64,000 nt of DNA from Streptomyces griseoviridis (GCF_005222485.1 NZ_CP029078.1:3779501-3843500), one strand, 5' to 3'. Shown: positions 16,191 to 25,219, numbered from the stretch's first letter. Numbers and translations: made by a program. Notes: generated by a model not told the origin, from the sequence alone.

Positions 16191-16241
16191 CGGGGACCGC
16201 CGCACCCCCGTTACCGGGGGGCGGGACGACGGCGGTCCCCG
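16191..16241. other. Long two-level inverted repeat in the gap before the CBS gene
   Basis: Outer arms CGGGGACCGCCG (16191-16202) and its exact complement at 16230-16241 enclose a second stem, CCCCCG/CGGGGG (16205-16210 and 16215-16220) with TTAC loop. The element lies 10 bp beyond the terminator hairpin, between convergent genes. The rest of the 567-bp gap to 16671 holds further short GC-rich repeats (GTCCTTGGCG twice, GAGCCGCTCC twice, a 7+1+7 palindrome at about 16258-16272) and no ORF that I believe. Confidence 0.6.
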
Positions 16242-16635
16242 CGAGGGACGCGGGCCGGGTCAGGGCCTGACCACACGTCCTTGGCGTCCATGGAGGTCCG
16301 GGAGCCGCTCCGGAGGTCCTTGGCGCCGTTCGGCGTCGGCCGGGGCGGGGAGCCGCTCCCGCCCTGCCGACACCCACCAATGTGCCGGACGCGTGTTAAG
16401 CCGGTGCTGCGTGGACGTGACGCGCTCGTACCACTTCCGCGAAGTCCGGTCTCCGGTTCCGCCGCCGCTCCGGCCGCCGGACGTTCGGCGCCCGGCGGCC
16501 GGGTTCACCGCAGGTTTCCCCGCTGGTCACGTTCCCGGCCGCCGCTTCACCGCGCCCCGGCACCACCGGCCGGGACCGGGCGCCACCGGCGCCTACGCGG
16601 CCGCTCGCCGCCGCCCGGCGCCCCTCGCGGTTCCC

Positions 16636-16685
16636 TTGCCGCCACTTGCCGCCACTTGCCGCTGTTTGCCGCTACTTGCCGCCCT
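16636..16685. repeat. Five 10-bp tandem repeats across the CBS stop codon
   Basis: Five head-to-tail copies of TTGCCGCYNY start at 16636, 16646, 16656, 16666 and 16676. The stop codon of the cystathionine beta-synthase gene (16672-16674) lies inside the fourth copy, and the last residues GGK are encoded by the fifth and fourth copies. The repeat therefore extends from the coding end into the untranslated region. Confidence 0.8.
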
Positions 16686-18060
16686 TGGCGAGGAACGCCA
16701 GCAGGTCCTGCCGGGAGACCACACCGGTCGGCTTGCCCTCGACGAGGACGATCGCCGCGTCGGCCGCGCCGAGCACCGACATCAGGTCGCCGACCGGCTC
16801 GCCCGAGCCCACCTGGGGCAGCGGGGCCGACATGTGCTTCTCCAGCGGGTCGGTGAGCGAGGCCCGCTGGCTGAACAGCGCGTCGAGCAGCTCCCGCTCC
16901 ACGACCGAGCCGACGACCTCGGCGGCCATCACGTCCGGGTGCCCGGCGCCCGGCTTCACGACCGGCATCTGCGAGACGCCGTACTCGCGCAGCACCTCGA
17001 TGGCCTCGCCGACGGTCTCCTCCGGATGCATGTGGACGAGGGACGGGATGGCGCCGTGCGCCTTGTCGCTGAGCACGTCGGCGACGCGGGCGCTGGGGCC
17101 GCCGTCCTCCAGGAAGCCGTAGTCGGCCATCCACTCGTCGTTGAAGATCTTGCTGAGGTAGCCGCGCCCGCTGTCCGGCAGCAGGACGACGACGACGTCG
17201 TCGGGGCCGAGCCGCTCGGCGACCCGCAGCGCGGCGACGACGGCCATCCCGCAGGAGCCGCCCACCAGCAGGCCCTCCTCCTTGGCGAGCCTGCGGGTCA
17301 TCTGGAAGGAGTCCTTGTCGGAGACCGGCACGATCTCGTCGGCGACCGTGCGGTCGTAGGCGGTCGGCCAGAAGTCCTCGCCGACGCCCTCCACGAGGTA
17401 GGGCCGCCCGGAGCCGCCGGAGTACACGGAGCCCTCCGGGTCCGCGCCGACGACCTGGACCCGGCCGTCGCTCGCGTCCTTCAGGTAGCGGCCGGTGCCG
17501 GAGATGGTGCCGCCGGTACCGACGCCCGCCACGAAGTGCGTGATCCGGCCCTCCGTCTGCTCCCACAGCTCAGGGCCGGTGGAGTGGTAGTGGGAGAGCG
17601 GGTTGTTCGGGTTGGAGTACTGGTCGGGCTTCCACGCCCCGGGCGTCTCGCGCACCAGCCGGTCGGAGACGTTGTAGTACGAGTCCGGGTGCTCGGGGTC
17701 GACGGCGGTGGGGCAGACGACGACCTCGGCGCCGTACGCGCGCAGCACGTTGATCTTGTCGGTGCTCACCTTGTCGGGGCACACGAAGATGCACTTGTAC
17801 CCCTTCTGCTGCGCCACGATGGCGAGCCCGACCCCGGTGTTCCCGCTGGTCGGCTCGACGATCGTGCCGCCGGGCAGCAGCTCGCCGCTCTCTTCCGCGG
17901 CCTCGATCATGCGCAGAGCGATGCGGTCCTTCACGGAGCCGCCCGGGTTGAAGTACTCGACCTTGGCCAGGACGGTCGCCTGGATGCCCTGGGTCACGTT
18001 GTTGAGCCTCAGCAGCGGGGTGTTGCCGACGAGGCTGATCATCGAGTCGTGGAATTGCAC
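16672..18060 (-). CDS. Cystathionine beta-synthase with tandem CBS domains
   Basis: A 462-residue PLP enzyme of reverse transsulfuration: condenses L-serine (or O-acetylserine) with homocysteine or sulfide. The catalytic core shows PLP-lysine Lys44 in NPGGSVKDRIALRMIEA, the SGNTGVGLA loop, and the phosphate-binding GVGTGGTISGTGRYLKD. Residues ~340-460 form two CBS domains (ADVLSDKAHGAIPSLVHMHP and VGDLMSVLGAADAAIVLVEG). Human-type enzymes have a heme domain before the core; here it is absent. A longer frame upstream exists, but GTG 18060 with GGAGA upstream gives the family start QFHDSMISLVGNTPLLRLN. Divergent from the SGNH hydrolase gene; the 3' end runs into a 10-bp repeat. Confidence 0.9.
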   Translation of the reverse strand: MQFHDSMISLVGNTPLLRLNNVTQGIQATVLAKVEYFNPGGSVKDRIALRMIEAAEESGELLPGGTIVEPTSGNTGVGLAIVAQQKGYKCIFVCPDKVSTDKINVLRAYGAEVVVCPTAVDPEHPDSYYNVSDRLVRETPGAWKPDQYSNPNNPLSHYHSTGPELWEQTEGRITHFVAGVGTGGTISGTGRYLKDASDGRVQVVGADPEGSVYSGGSGRPYLVEGVGEDFWPTAYDRTVADEIVPVSDKDSFQMTRRLAKEEGLLVGGSCGMAVVAALRVAERLGPDDVVVVLLPDSGRGYLSKIFNDEWMADYGFLEDGGPSARVADVLSDKAHGAIPSLVHMHPEETVGEAIEVLREYGVSQMPVVKPGAGHPDVMAAEVVGSVVERELLDALFSQRASLTDPLEKHMSAPLPQVGSGEPVGDLMSVLGAADAAIVLVEGKPTGVVSRQDLLAFLAKGGK

Positions 18061-18218
18061 CGTTGTCTCCGGATGCCGCAAAAGAAAAGGTCTGAGTTGG
18101 TCCGGCCAGCCTACGGCCCGCACGGGTGACCGACCGCGGTTCACTCCCCGTGGGGATTGGGCGACGGGCGGTACGGGGCAAGGAGTGGATGTACGGGACG
18201 AGGAGGTGACGGCGGCAG

Positions 18219-19277
18219 ATGACCAGCATGTCGAGGGCGCGGGTGGCCCGGCGGATCGCGGCAGGTGCGGCGTACGGCGGCGGCGGGATCGGGTTGGCCG
18301 GCGCGGCGGCGGTCGGGGTGGTGCTGGCCGAGCTGCGGATGGCCAAGCGCCAGGTGGGGCACGGCTCGGGCGGCCGGGTCCCGGTGGCCGACGGCAGGTA
18401 CGGACACACGTACGACTCCCCCGGAGAGCCGCCGCTGCGGCTGACGGTGCTCGGCGACTCCACGGCCGCGGGCCAGGGCGTCCACCGGGCGGGCCAGACC
18501 CCGGGCGCGCTGCTGGCGTCGGGGCTCGCGGCGGTCGCGGAACGGCCGGTGGAGCTGCACAACGTGGCGCTGCCCGGGGCCACCTCCGACGACCTGGACC
18601 GCCAGGTGGCGCTGGTCCTCGCGGACGCGTCCCGGGTGCCGGACATCTGCGTGATCATGATCGGCGCCAATGACGTCACCCACCATCTGCCGGCCACCCG
18701 CTCGGTCCGCCATCTGTCGGGTGCGGTGCGGCGGCTGCGCACGGCCGGCGCGGAGGTCGTCGTCGGGACCTGTCCCGACCTGGGCACCATCGAGCCGGTC
18801 CAGCAGCCGCTGCGCTGGCTCGCGCGCCGGGCGTCCCGGCAGCTCGCGGCGGCGCAGACGATCGGCACGGTCCAGCAGGGCGGCCGGACGGTGTCGCTCG
18901 GCGACCTGCTGGGCCCCGAGTTCGCGGCCAACCCGCGCGAGCTGTTCGGTCCCGACAACTACCACCCGTCGGCGGAGGGGTACGCCACCGCCGCGATGGC
19001 CGTGCTGCCGACGCTCTGCGCGGCGCTCGGCCTCTGGCCCGCCGAGGAGGACCGCCCCGAGATCTCCCGCCGCGAGGGCTTCCTGCCGGTGGCGAGGGCG
19101 GCCGCGGAGGCGGCGGCGGAGCCGGGCACGGAGGTGACGGCGGCGGTGCCGACCGGGCCGCGCGGCCCCTGGGCGCTGCTGAAGCGGCGCAGGCGGCGGC
19201 GGGTGCGCGAGCCGGAGCCCGCGCCGGCCGGCCAGAGCCCCGCGAGCGACCGGAGAAGCGACCAAGCAAGCGCTTAG
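18219..19277 (+). CDS. Membrane-anchored SGNH/GDSL-type hydrolase
   Basis: A 352-residue esterase-family protein. An N-terminal hydrophobic segment at residues ~12-37 (GAAYGGGGIGLAGAAAVGVV) probably anchors it. SGNH blocks are visible: block I VLGDSTAAGQGV (nucleophile Ser), block II with the Gly in LHNVALPGATS, block III MIGANDVTHH (Asn), and block V DNYHPSAEGY (Asp-x-x-His). The C-terminal ~70 residues are Ala/Glu/Arg-rich and non-conserved. The start ATG 18219 follows AGGAGG at a rather long distance; ATG 18228 is an alternative. Substrate cannot be inferred: lipase, acetyl-esterase or peptidoglycan/polysaccharide deacetylase roles are all known in this family. Confidence 0.85.
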   Translation: MTSMSRARVARRIAAGAAYGGGGIGLAGAAAVGVVLAELRMAKRQVGHGSGGRVPVADGRYGHTYDSPGEPPLRLTVLGDSTAAGQGVHRAGQTPGALLASGLAAVAERPVELHNVALPGATSDDLDRQVALVLADASRVPDICVIMIGANDVTHHLPATRSVRHLSGAVRRLRTAGAEVVVGTCPDLGTIEPVQQPLRWLARRASRQLAAAQTIGTVQQGGRTVSLGDLLGPEFAANPRELFGPDNYHPSAEGYATAAMAVLPTLCAALGLWPAEEDRPEISRREGFLPVARAAAEAAAEPGTEVTAAVPTGPRGPWALLKRRRRRRVREPEPAPAGQSPASDRRSDQASA

Positions 19278-19407
19278 AAAATTGCGGCCAGTGTCACATC
19301 ACGCCGACGGTGACCCGGCGGGTACGGGCGGGTAACTTCCCAAGCGTCCGTGCCCGCCCCCCTCTCCCGCCGAGGCGCTCCGCGCCGCCCGTCCCACTGG
19401 AGCCGTG

Positions 19408-20628
19408 ATGCCCGAAGCCGTGATCGTCTCGACCGCCCGCTCCCCCATCGGCCGCGCCTTCAAGGGCTCCCTCAAGGAGCTGCGCCCCGACGACCTCACC
19501 GCCACCATCATCGAGGCCGCCCTCGCCAAGGTGCCCGGCCTCGACCCCCGGGACATCGACGACCTGATGCTCGGCTGCGGCCTGCCCGGCGGCGAGCAGG
19601 GCAACAACCTCGGCCGGATCGTCGCCGTCCAGATGGGCATGGACAACCTGCCGGGCTGCACGATCACCCGCTACTGCTCGTCGTCCCTCCAGACCAGCCG
19701 GATGGCCCTGCACGCCATCAAGGCGGGCGAGGGCGACGTCTTCATCTCGGCCGGCGTCGAGATGGTCTCCCGCTTCGCCAAGGGCAACTCCGACAGCCTC
19801 CCCGACACCCACAACCCGTTCTTCGCCGAGGCCGAGGCGCGCACCGCCGAGGTCGCCCAGCGGGAGGGCACCGACTGGCACGACCCGCGCGAGGACGGCC
19901 TGGTACCGGACGCGTACATCGCGATGGGCCAGACCGCGGAGAACCTCGCCCGCGCCAAGGGCATCACCCGCCGGGACATGGACGAGTTCGGCGTCCGCTC
20001 GCAGAACCTGGCCGAGCAGGCCCTCAAGAACGGCTTCTGGGAGCGGGAGATCACCCCGGTGACGCTGCCCGACGGCACGATCGTCGCCAAGGACGACGGT
20101 CCGCGGCCCGGCGTCACGCTGGAGGGCGTCGAGGGCCTCAAGCCGGTCTTCCGCCCCGACGGCCTGGTGACGGCGGGCAACTGCTGCCCGCTCAACGACG
20201 GCGCCGCCGCGGTCGTCGTCATGTCCGACACCAAGGCGGCCGAGCTGGGCCTGACCCCGCTGGCCCGGATCGTCTCCACCGGAGTCTCCGGACTCTCCCC
20301 CGAGATCATGGGCCTCGGCCCGGTCGAGGCGAGCAACCAGGCGCTGCGGCGGGCCGGTCTGACGATCGACGACATCGATCTGGTCGAGATCAACGAGGCG
20401 TTCGCCGCGCAGGTCATCCCCTCCTACCGCGAACTCGGCGTCGACCTGGACCGGCTGAACGTCAACGGCGGCGCCATCGCCGTCGGCCACCCCTTCGGCA
20501 TGACCGGCGCCCGGATCACCGGCACGCTGATCAACTCCCTCCAGTTCCACGACAAGCAGTTCGGCCTGGAGACCATGTGCGTGGGCGGCGGCCAGGGCAT
20601 GGCGATGGTCATCGAGCGCCTGAGCTGA
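19408..20628 (+). CDS. Acetyl-CoA C-acetyltransferase (thiolase)
   Basis: A 406-residue thiolase that condenses two acetyl-CoA or cleaves 3-ketoacyl-CoA. The acyl-accepting Cys90 sits in [16 protein letters not shown], the His in [16 protein letters not shown], and the second catalytic Cys in [20 protein letters not shown] is also intact. Length is normal. ATG 19408 gives the family N-terminus [19 protein letters not shown]; a GTG immediately before is an alternative. Stand-alone gene without adjacent hydroxyacyl-CoA dehydrogenase, so the physiological direction (biosynthetic acetoacetyl-CoA versus beta-oxidation) is not decided. A hairpin follows its stop. Confidence 0.93.
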   Translation: MPEAVIVSTARSPIGRAFKGSLKELRPDDLTATIIEAALAKVPGLDPRDIDDLMLGCGLPGGEQGNNLGRIVAVQMGMDNLPGCTITRYCSSSLQTSRMALHAIKAGEGDVFISAGVEMVSRFAKGNSDSLPDTHNPFFAEAEARTAEVAQREGTDWHDPREDGLVPDAYIAMGQTAENLARAKGITRRDMDEFGVRSQNLAEQALKNGFWEREITPVTLPDGTIVAKDDGPRPGVTLEGVEGLKPVFRPDGLVTAGNCCPLNDGAAAVVVMSDTKAAELGLTPLARIVSTGVSGLSPEIMGLGPVEASNQALRRAGLTIDDIDLVEINEAFAAQVIPSYRELGVDLDRLNVNGGAIAVGHPFGMTGARITGTLINSLQFHDKQFGLETMCVGGGQGMAMVIERLS

Positions 20629-20681
20629 GCGGGCCGCGCGCTCTCGCTGCGTGACCGGCGGCGGACCCGCGGTGAGCCTCA

Positions 20682-20715
20682 GGCCCGGAGCCCGGGGAGA
20701 CCCGGCCTCCGGGCC
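20682..20715 (+). terminator. Hairpin after the thiolase gene
   Basis: Arms GGCCCGGAG (20682-20690) and CTCCGGGCC (20707-20715) enclose a spacer that itself can pair (CCGGG/CCCGG), giving an extended GC-rich hairpin 54 bp after the stop. It lacks a clear T-run. The remaining bases up to 20913 form the promoter region of the next gene. Confidence 0.55.
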
Positions 20716-20913
20716 GTTCCGTGATCCAATCTCACCCAGGATGTGACCTATCTCCCTCGGGGGAGTGATTTACGCAGGTCAGAACGGATACGCCGGGCGA
20801 GATCAGGCCCAAAGTCCTGTCCGTTTCGTGACGTTACGCACTGACAGCTGGTTAGTCCACCCTTCAAGCTGATGTAGGAAGTCGGGGGTCGACTTTGAAC
20901 CGGGAGTACGTCA

Positions 20914-21690
20914 GTGAGCGCCATGCCGATCGCCTTGCTGCTCACCACGGCCGCCACCGGCGCCGTGGGCGTCGCCGTCCTGCGCACCCTCTTGGTGCTG
21001 CGCAGGGAGGTCGCGGTCCTGCACACCCAGCTCGCCGAGAGCCGCGCGCCGCACGGATTCGTGCCCGCGGCCCGGCCCGCCGCCGAGGCGGACCAGATAC
21101 GCAGCGCCGTCGCCGAGGCGCTCGCCGAGGAGCGCGAGCGTGAACTCGCCGAGGCGCGTGCCTTCTGGGCCGCGCAGGAGGCGCGCGACGCCTCCGACGC
21201 GCCGTCACTGCTGGGTCTGCCGGACAGTGAGCTGTTCCTGCCCCGCCAGTCGGACTTCGTCGGCCTGGAGCCGGTGACCGAATTCGGTGTGGACGCCGAG
21301 GAGTTCCCCGGCGACTCGCCCGAACTGGCCGCCGCCCGCCGCCGCCACCCCTCGCACCCGGACTTCGTGCCGGTGCAGTCGCCGGTGGTCAACGACCACG
21401 AGCGCACCGTCACCACGCTGGAGTCGCTGGCCGACGGCCGTGTCGAACTGGCCGACGTCCGCCCGGGTCCGCTGGGCACGCTCGACGTCTACGTCTTCGC
21501 GGACGGCACCACCCTGTGCATGACCCCGGGCCACCGCGAGACGGCCGAACGCCTGGCCGCGGCCCTGACGGAGGGCGAGACCCCGTACCTCCTGGGCGGC
21601 TCGGGCATCTCGGGCGCCTACACCCTGACCTTCGCCTGCGGCGAGGAGAACGTCTACATACTGGCGGACCGGGTCATAGCGTCCCTGTGA
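20914..21690 (+). CDS. Putative membrane-anchored protein of unknown function
   Basis: A 258-residue protein with one N-terminal hydrophobic segment (AMPIALLLTTAATGAVGVAVL) followed by a predicted coiled coil (RREVAVLHTQLAES, then AEALAEERERELAEARAFWA) and a C-terminal domain from ~160 to 258 with mixed beta-strand pattern (LGTLDVYVFADGTTLCMTPG, ISGAYTLTFACGEENVYILA). The GTG start at 20914 has GGGAG about 7 bp upstream. No catalytic motif is recognised. It stands alone, with a strong hairpin after it. Confidence 0.7.
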   Translation: MSAMPIALLLTTAATGAVGVAVLRTLLVLRREVAVLHTQLAESRAPHGFVPAARPAAEADQIRSAVAEALAEERERELAEARAFWAAQEARDASDAPSLLGLPDSELFLPRQSDFVGLEPVTEFGVDAEEFPGDSPELAAARRRHPSHPDFVPVQSPVVNDHERTVTTLESLADGRVELADVRPGPLGTLDVYVFADGTTLCMTPGHRETAERLAAALTEGETPYLLGGSGISGAYTLTFACGEENVYILADRVIASL

Positions 21691-21712
21691 GCGCGAGCCC
21701 GTCACAGAAAGC

Positions 21713-21743
21713 AGGCCGACGCCTTCTCCACAGGCGTCGGCCT
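21713..21743. terminator. Terminator hairpin
   Basis: AGGCCGACGCC (21713-21723) pairs perfectly with 21733-21743 over 11 bp around a 9-nt loop (TTCTCCACA), 22 bp after the stop of the preceding gene. Confidence 0.8.
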
Positions 21744-21792
21744 CACGTCTCTCGGGGCCGGCGGCTTCCCGCCAGACACCGACCGGACCTGC

Positions 21793-21827
21793 TCAGGGGC
21801 GCGGGGAACCGCGCGACCGGCCCCCAC
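21793..21827. repeat. Streptomyces-type dispersed intergenic repeat
   Basis: The segment CAGGGGCGCGGGGAACCGCG followed by CGACCGGCCCCC matches, with small changes, a short GC-rich element that I know to be scattered in many intergenic regions of Streptomyces chromosomes (usual core GGGGCGCGGGGAACTGCGCGA). It is partly self-complementary. Only one copy is seen in this window. Confidence 0.6.
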
Positions 21828-21914
21828 CGGCCCGCACCCGACGCACCCACGCTCAGACCCCTCAGACAGCTGAAGCCCTCAGATCACAGACGCCCCTCGA
21901 ACCACCGAGGCCCC

Positions 21915-22226
21915 TCAGACCCCCGCCCGCCCCTGCGCATCGAGCACCAGCCGCACCGCGTCCTCCACCTGCCCCGCCTCGGTCAGCACCAGCGCCAGGT
22001 CGTTGCCCGCGACGGTGATCTGGTCCGCGGCGGCGAACATCCCCGCATCCGGCAGCTGCCGCGGCTCGCTCCCCGGCGACTCCACCTCCTGGGTCCACCG
22101 GGCCAGCTGCCGCGCGAGTTCCAGCGCCTCGCCGGCGGCCCCCCGCTGGAGTCGGGACTGCGGAGCGGCCCGCAGACGATCGGCGAAGTGCTCCACCGCA
22201 CGGGTCAGAGGCGTCGTATCAACCAC
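21915..22226 (-). CDS. Small alpha-helical hypothetical protein
   Basis: A 103-residue, probably all-helical cytosolic protein (LTRAVEHFADRLRAAPQSRL, AAGEALELARQLARWTQEVE, NDLALVLTEAGQVEDAVRLV). GTG start at 22226. No known motif; composition and codon pattern agree with a real gene. The downstream gap toward 21744 contains the dispersed repeat and little else. Confidence 0.55.
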   Translation of the reverse strand: MVDTTPLTRAVEHFADRLRAAPQSRLQRGAAGEALELARQLARWTQEVESPGSEPRQLPDAGMFAAADQITVAGNDLALVLTEAGQVEDAVRLVLDAQGRAGV

Positions 22227-22330
22227 AGCGCGAGAGTACGCGCCGCGACCGGAGTGTTGCCAACGCGCCGACGCTCAGGCACGGTGACGTGAAGGACCGG
22301 CTCACATCCCCTTTGCGTCCGGAGGCGCCG

Positions 22331-22561
22331 ATGTCCCACGTGTTCTCCCAGGAGACCCATCGCAACCTGCTCGCCCGCATCCCGCACTGCACCGGTCGTG
22401 AGGTGTCCGACTGGCTGCGCACGGTGGAGGAGGGCCCGAGCCTCTTCCGCTTCGAGGACAAGGTCAGCTGGCTCCGCGCGGAGCACGACCTCTCCTACGG
22501 CCACGCCAAGGCGCTCGTCCACGAGTTCGACCTGAGAAGGGCCGCCCGCAAGCTGCGCTAG
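22331..22561 (+). CDS. DUF4287-type small protein
   Basis: A 76-residue protein. The pattern LLARIPHCTGREVSDWLRTV, FEDKVSWLRAEHDLSYGHAK and ALVHEFDLRRA matches the short DUF4287 fold, in which a WLK/R..HGLGHGHA segment is conserved. A frame open from 22289 exists, but ATG 22331 is preceded by GGAGG at 5 bp and starts the conserved part. Role unknown. It is terminated by a strong hairpin shared with the convergent BI-1 gene. Confidence 0.72.
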   Translation: MSHVFSQETHRNLLARIPHCTGREVSDWLRTVEEGPSLFRFEDKVSWLRAEHDLSYGHAKALVHEFDLRRAARKLR

Positions 22562-22593
22562 CCCCGGACGGCTCGCGCGCACCCGCACACGAC

Positions 22594-22625
22594 GAAGGGC
22601 CCCGGGAGAGATCCCGGGGCCCTTC
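22594..22625. terminator. Bidirectional terminator hairpin
   Basis: A perfect 14-bp stem (22594-22607 with 22612-22625) and GAGA loop lies between the convergent DUF4287 and BI-1 genes, with AA/TT pairs at the stem base. Strong candidate for termination in both directions. Confidence 0.88.
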
Positions 22626-22656
22626 CGATCGAGTCCGCCGACCGGCGCGTGACGCG

Positions 22657-23565
22657 CTAGTCGTTGCTGTTGAGGATCGCGATGAGCCTCAGGAACTCCA
22701 TGTAGATCCACACGAGCGTCAGCGTCAGGCCGAAGGCCGCGAGCCACGACTCCTCGCGCGGCGCGCCGTAGGCGATGCCGTCCTCGACCTGCTTGAAGTC
22801 CAGGGCGAGGAAGCACGCGCCGAGCAGGATGCCGACGATGCCGAAGACGATGCCGAGCGGGCCGCTGCGGAAGCCGAGGCCGTCACCGCCGCCGAAGACC
22901 GCGAACAGCATGTTCACCATCATCAGCAGCACGAAGCCGAGGGCCGCGGCCATCACGAAGCCGTAGAACCTGCGGTTGACGCGGATCCAGCCGGCCTTGT
23001 AGGCCACCAGGACACCGGCGAAGACCGCCATCGTGCCGATCACGGCCTGCATGGCCGCGCCGCTCGCGATGCGGTTGTCGACGACGCTGGAGACGACGCC
23101 GAGGAAGACGCCCTCGAACGCGGCGTACGACAGGATCAGCGCGGGCGACGCCTTGCGCTTGAAGGACTGGACGAACGCCAGGACCATGCCGATCAGCGCG
23201 GCACCGATGGCGATGCCGTACGAGCGGCCGATGTTGGCGTCGTCGACCGGCAGCAGCGCCCAGGCGAGGGCGGCCGTGACGATCAGGGTGCCCAGCGTGG
23301 ACGCCGTGCGGAGCACGACGTCGTCGATGGTCATCCGGCCGGCGGCCGGTGCCTGCGGCGGGGCCCCTTGCTGGAGGTCCTGCTGCGCGTAGGGGTTCTG
23401 CGCGTAGGGGTTGCCGGCCGGCTGGGCGTACGGGTTGCCCTGGCCGTGCGGGTTGGCCTGCGTGCCGACAGCTGGTCCCCCGGCCTGCGGCGCGGCGTTG
23501 AAGCCCGCGTAGCCGTTGTCGCGGCTGAACCCCCGTCGCGAGAAGACCGGGTTTCTGCTCCTCAT
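22657..23565 (-). CDS. Bax inhibitor-1/YccA family membrane protein
   Basis: A 302-residue protein with an N-terminal Pro/Tyr/Ala/Gln-rich cytosolic stretch (repeated NPYAQ) and seven hydrophobic helices from ~residue 80 on: LGTLIVTAALAWALLPVDD, YGIAIGAALIGMVLAFVQS, ILSYAAFEGVFLGVVSSVV, QAVIGTMAVFAGVLVAYKAG and others, ending with LAAFGLTLTLVWIYMEFLRL. BI-1 family members are pH-sensitive Ca2+-leak-type membrane proteins. The ATG at 23565 follows GGAGGAG; an in-frame upstream start at 23604 was rejected. A promoter probably lies in the AT-richer 23566-23680. Confidence 0.88.
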   Translation of the reverse strand: MRSRNPVFSRRGFSRDNGYAGFNAAPQAGGPAVGTQANPHGQGNPYAQPAGNPYAQNPYAQQDLQQGAPPQAPAAGRMTIDDVVLRTASTLGTLIVTAALAWALLPVDDANIGRSYGIAIGAALIGMVLAFVQSFKRKASPALILSYAAFEGVFLGVVSSVVDNRIASGAAMQAVIGTMAVFAGVLVAYKAGWIRVNRRFYGFVMAAALGFVLLMMVNMLFAVFGGGDGLGFRSGPLGIVFGIVGILLGACFLALDFKQVEDGIAYGAPREESWLAAFGLTLTLVWIYMEFLRLIAILNSND

Positions 23566-23742
23566 TTCACTCCTCCATGGCCGCGCTGCGCGGCCTTGGC
23601 TCAAGAGTAATAGGTAGGCAAAGGAATGACCCTACTGCTTGGGGAGGATCTTTCCCTCGTCGTGCTGGCCAACACGCTACGCGGGCGAGTGATTCCCGCC
23701 ACCGCGGGGGGCCGTTCATGACAGAGCTGCTACAGAGCGCCG

Positions 23743-24915
23743 TCAGAACGGAAGACCCGTGTACCCCTCGGCCAGATCGGTGGCGGCGGCCCGGCAGGAG
23801 GTGAGGCGTTCGAGCCGGGCGTGTTGGAGGCGGTCCTCGAACGGCGGTGCGTCGGGGGCCCGGTGGAGCAGGGCCGTCAGGTCGGCGGAGAACCGCTGGG
23901 CCTGCCAGACCCGGCGCAGACAGGTCGCCGAGTAGCCGTCGAGGAGCGCGTCGGAGCCGGTCTCGCGCCGATGGACCAGCGCCCGCGCGAAGGTGACGAC
24001 GTCTCCGACGGCGAGGTTCAGCCCCTTGGCCCCGGTGGGCGGCACGATGTGAGCAGCGTCACCCGCGAGGTAGAGCCGGCCGTACCGCATCGGTTCGTGG
24101 ACCGAGGAGCGCATCGGGGTGACGGACTTCTGGCTGATCGGGCCGCGGGTCAGGGGCGGGGCGCCGGCCGCCTCGACGCGGCGCTCCAGCTCGTCCCAGA
24201 TCGCGCCGTCGTCCCAGGAGTCGGCGTCGGTGCCCGCGGGGACCTGGAGGTAGAGGCGGGAGACGGACGGGGAGCGCAGGGACAGCAGGGCGAAGCCGCG
24301 GTCGTGGCGGGCATAGACGAGTTCGTCGTGGGAGGGCGGCGCGTCGGCGAGGACGCCCAGCCAGCCGAACGGATACGTCTGTTCGAACACCCGGGAGAGC
24401 GCGGCCGGGACCGCCCGCCGGGTCACGCCCCAGGAGCCGTCGCAGCCGACGACGTAGTCGCACTCCAGGACGTCTTCGACGCCCCGGTGCCGGAAGCGGA
24501 CCCGGGGGCGGTCGGTGTCGGCGCCGTCGACCGCGAGCGCCTCGGCTTCGAACAGCAGCGGGCCGCCGTCCGCGAGCCGGAGGGCGATGAGGTCCTTGCA
24601 GACCTCCGTCTGCGCGTACGCCATGACCGACCGGCCGCCGGTGAGGGCGGGGAAGTCGACGCGGTGGCGGGTCCCCGCGTACCGGAGTTCGATGCCGTCG
24701 TGGCGCAGGCCCTCCCGGTCCATGCGCTCCCCGGCGCCGGCCGCGCGCAGCACGTCCACCGTGCCCTGTTCGAGGATGCCGGCCCGCTGCCGCCGTTCGA
24801 CGTGGCGGCGGTCGCGGCTCTCCAGGACGGCCGCGTCGACGCCGGCGCGGTGCAGCAGCCGGGCGAGGAGGAGTCCGGCGGGACCGGCTCCGACGATGCC
24901 GACGGTGGTGCGCAT
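23743..24915 (-). CDS. pobA: 4-hydroxybenzoate 3-monooxygenase
   Basis: A 390-residue FAD monooxygenase that hydroxylates p-hydroxybenzoate to protocatechuate with NAD(P)H. The FAD-binding GxGxxG is in VGIVGAGPAGLLLARLLHRA, the DG motif in YVVGCDGSWGVTRR, and the GD motif in YLAGDAAHIVPPTGAKGLNL. PobA-typical features include RAGILEQGTVDVLRAAGAGE and the C-terminal CLRRVWQAQRFSADLT. The ATG at 24915 is preceded by GGGAGAG; the frame stays open further upstream without conservation. It lies downstream of the bldA tRNA on the same strand, a neighbourhood known in other Streptomyces. Confidence 0.92.
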   Translation of the reverse strand: MRTTVGIVGAGPAGLLLARLLHRAGVDAAVLESRDRRHVERRQRAGILEQGTVDVLRAAGAGERMDREGLRHDGIELRYAGTRHRVDFPALTGGRSVMAYAQTEVCKDLIALRLADGGPLLFEAEALAVDGADTDRPRVRFRHRGVEDVLECDYVVGCDGSWGVTRRAVPAALSRVFEQTYPFGWLGVLADAPPSHDELVYARHDRGFALLSLRSPSVSRLYLQVPAGTDADSWDDGAIWDELERRVEAAGAPPLTRGPISQKSVTPMRSSVHEPMRYGRLYLAGDAAHIVPPTGAKGLNLAVGDVVTFARALVHRRETGSDALLDGYSATCLRRVWQAQRFSADLTALLHRAPDAPPFEDRLQHARLERLTSCRAAATDLAEGYTGLPF

Positions 24916-25180
24916 CCTGCTCTCCCCTGGGTGCACGTATGTTCGCCGGGTGAAGTTTCCTGCGCGGTGTCGGGAGGCGAGTCTGCGCCGGTGGCGTGGG
25001 AGTGTCAACGGACCGCGGTGTTCGGTCTCCGGCTGGCGACCTGCGGCCTTCGGTCTCCGGCCCTCGGTCTTCGGCACACCGGTCCCGGCGGCCATGACAT
25101 CCGCTCGGCTGACACACATGTGCGAGGCGGCGGAGTGGGTGTCGTGGTGGCGGCCTGCACGGGCGCGGCGGCTGACGGAG

Positions 25181-25219
25181 CCTGAGGAAACCTGAAGAAA
25201 CCTGAGAAACCTGAGAAAA
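25181..25219. repeat. Four ~10-bp CCTGA(A/G)GAAA tandem repeats 3' of the tRNA
   Basis: CCTGAGGAAA, CCTGAAGAAA, CCTGAGAAA and CCTGAGAAAA follow one another at 25181-25219. On the minus strand, this gives a long pyrimidine-rich run with several T-tracts directly after the tRNA terminator stem. Confidence 0.75.
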
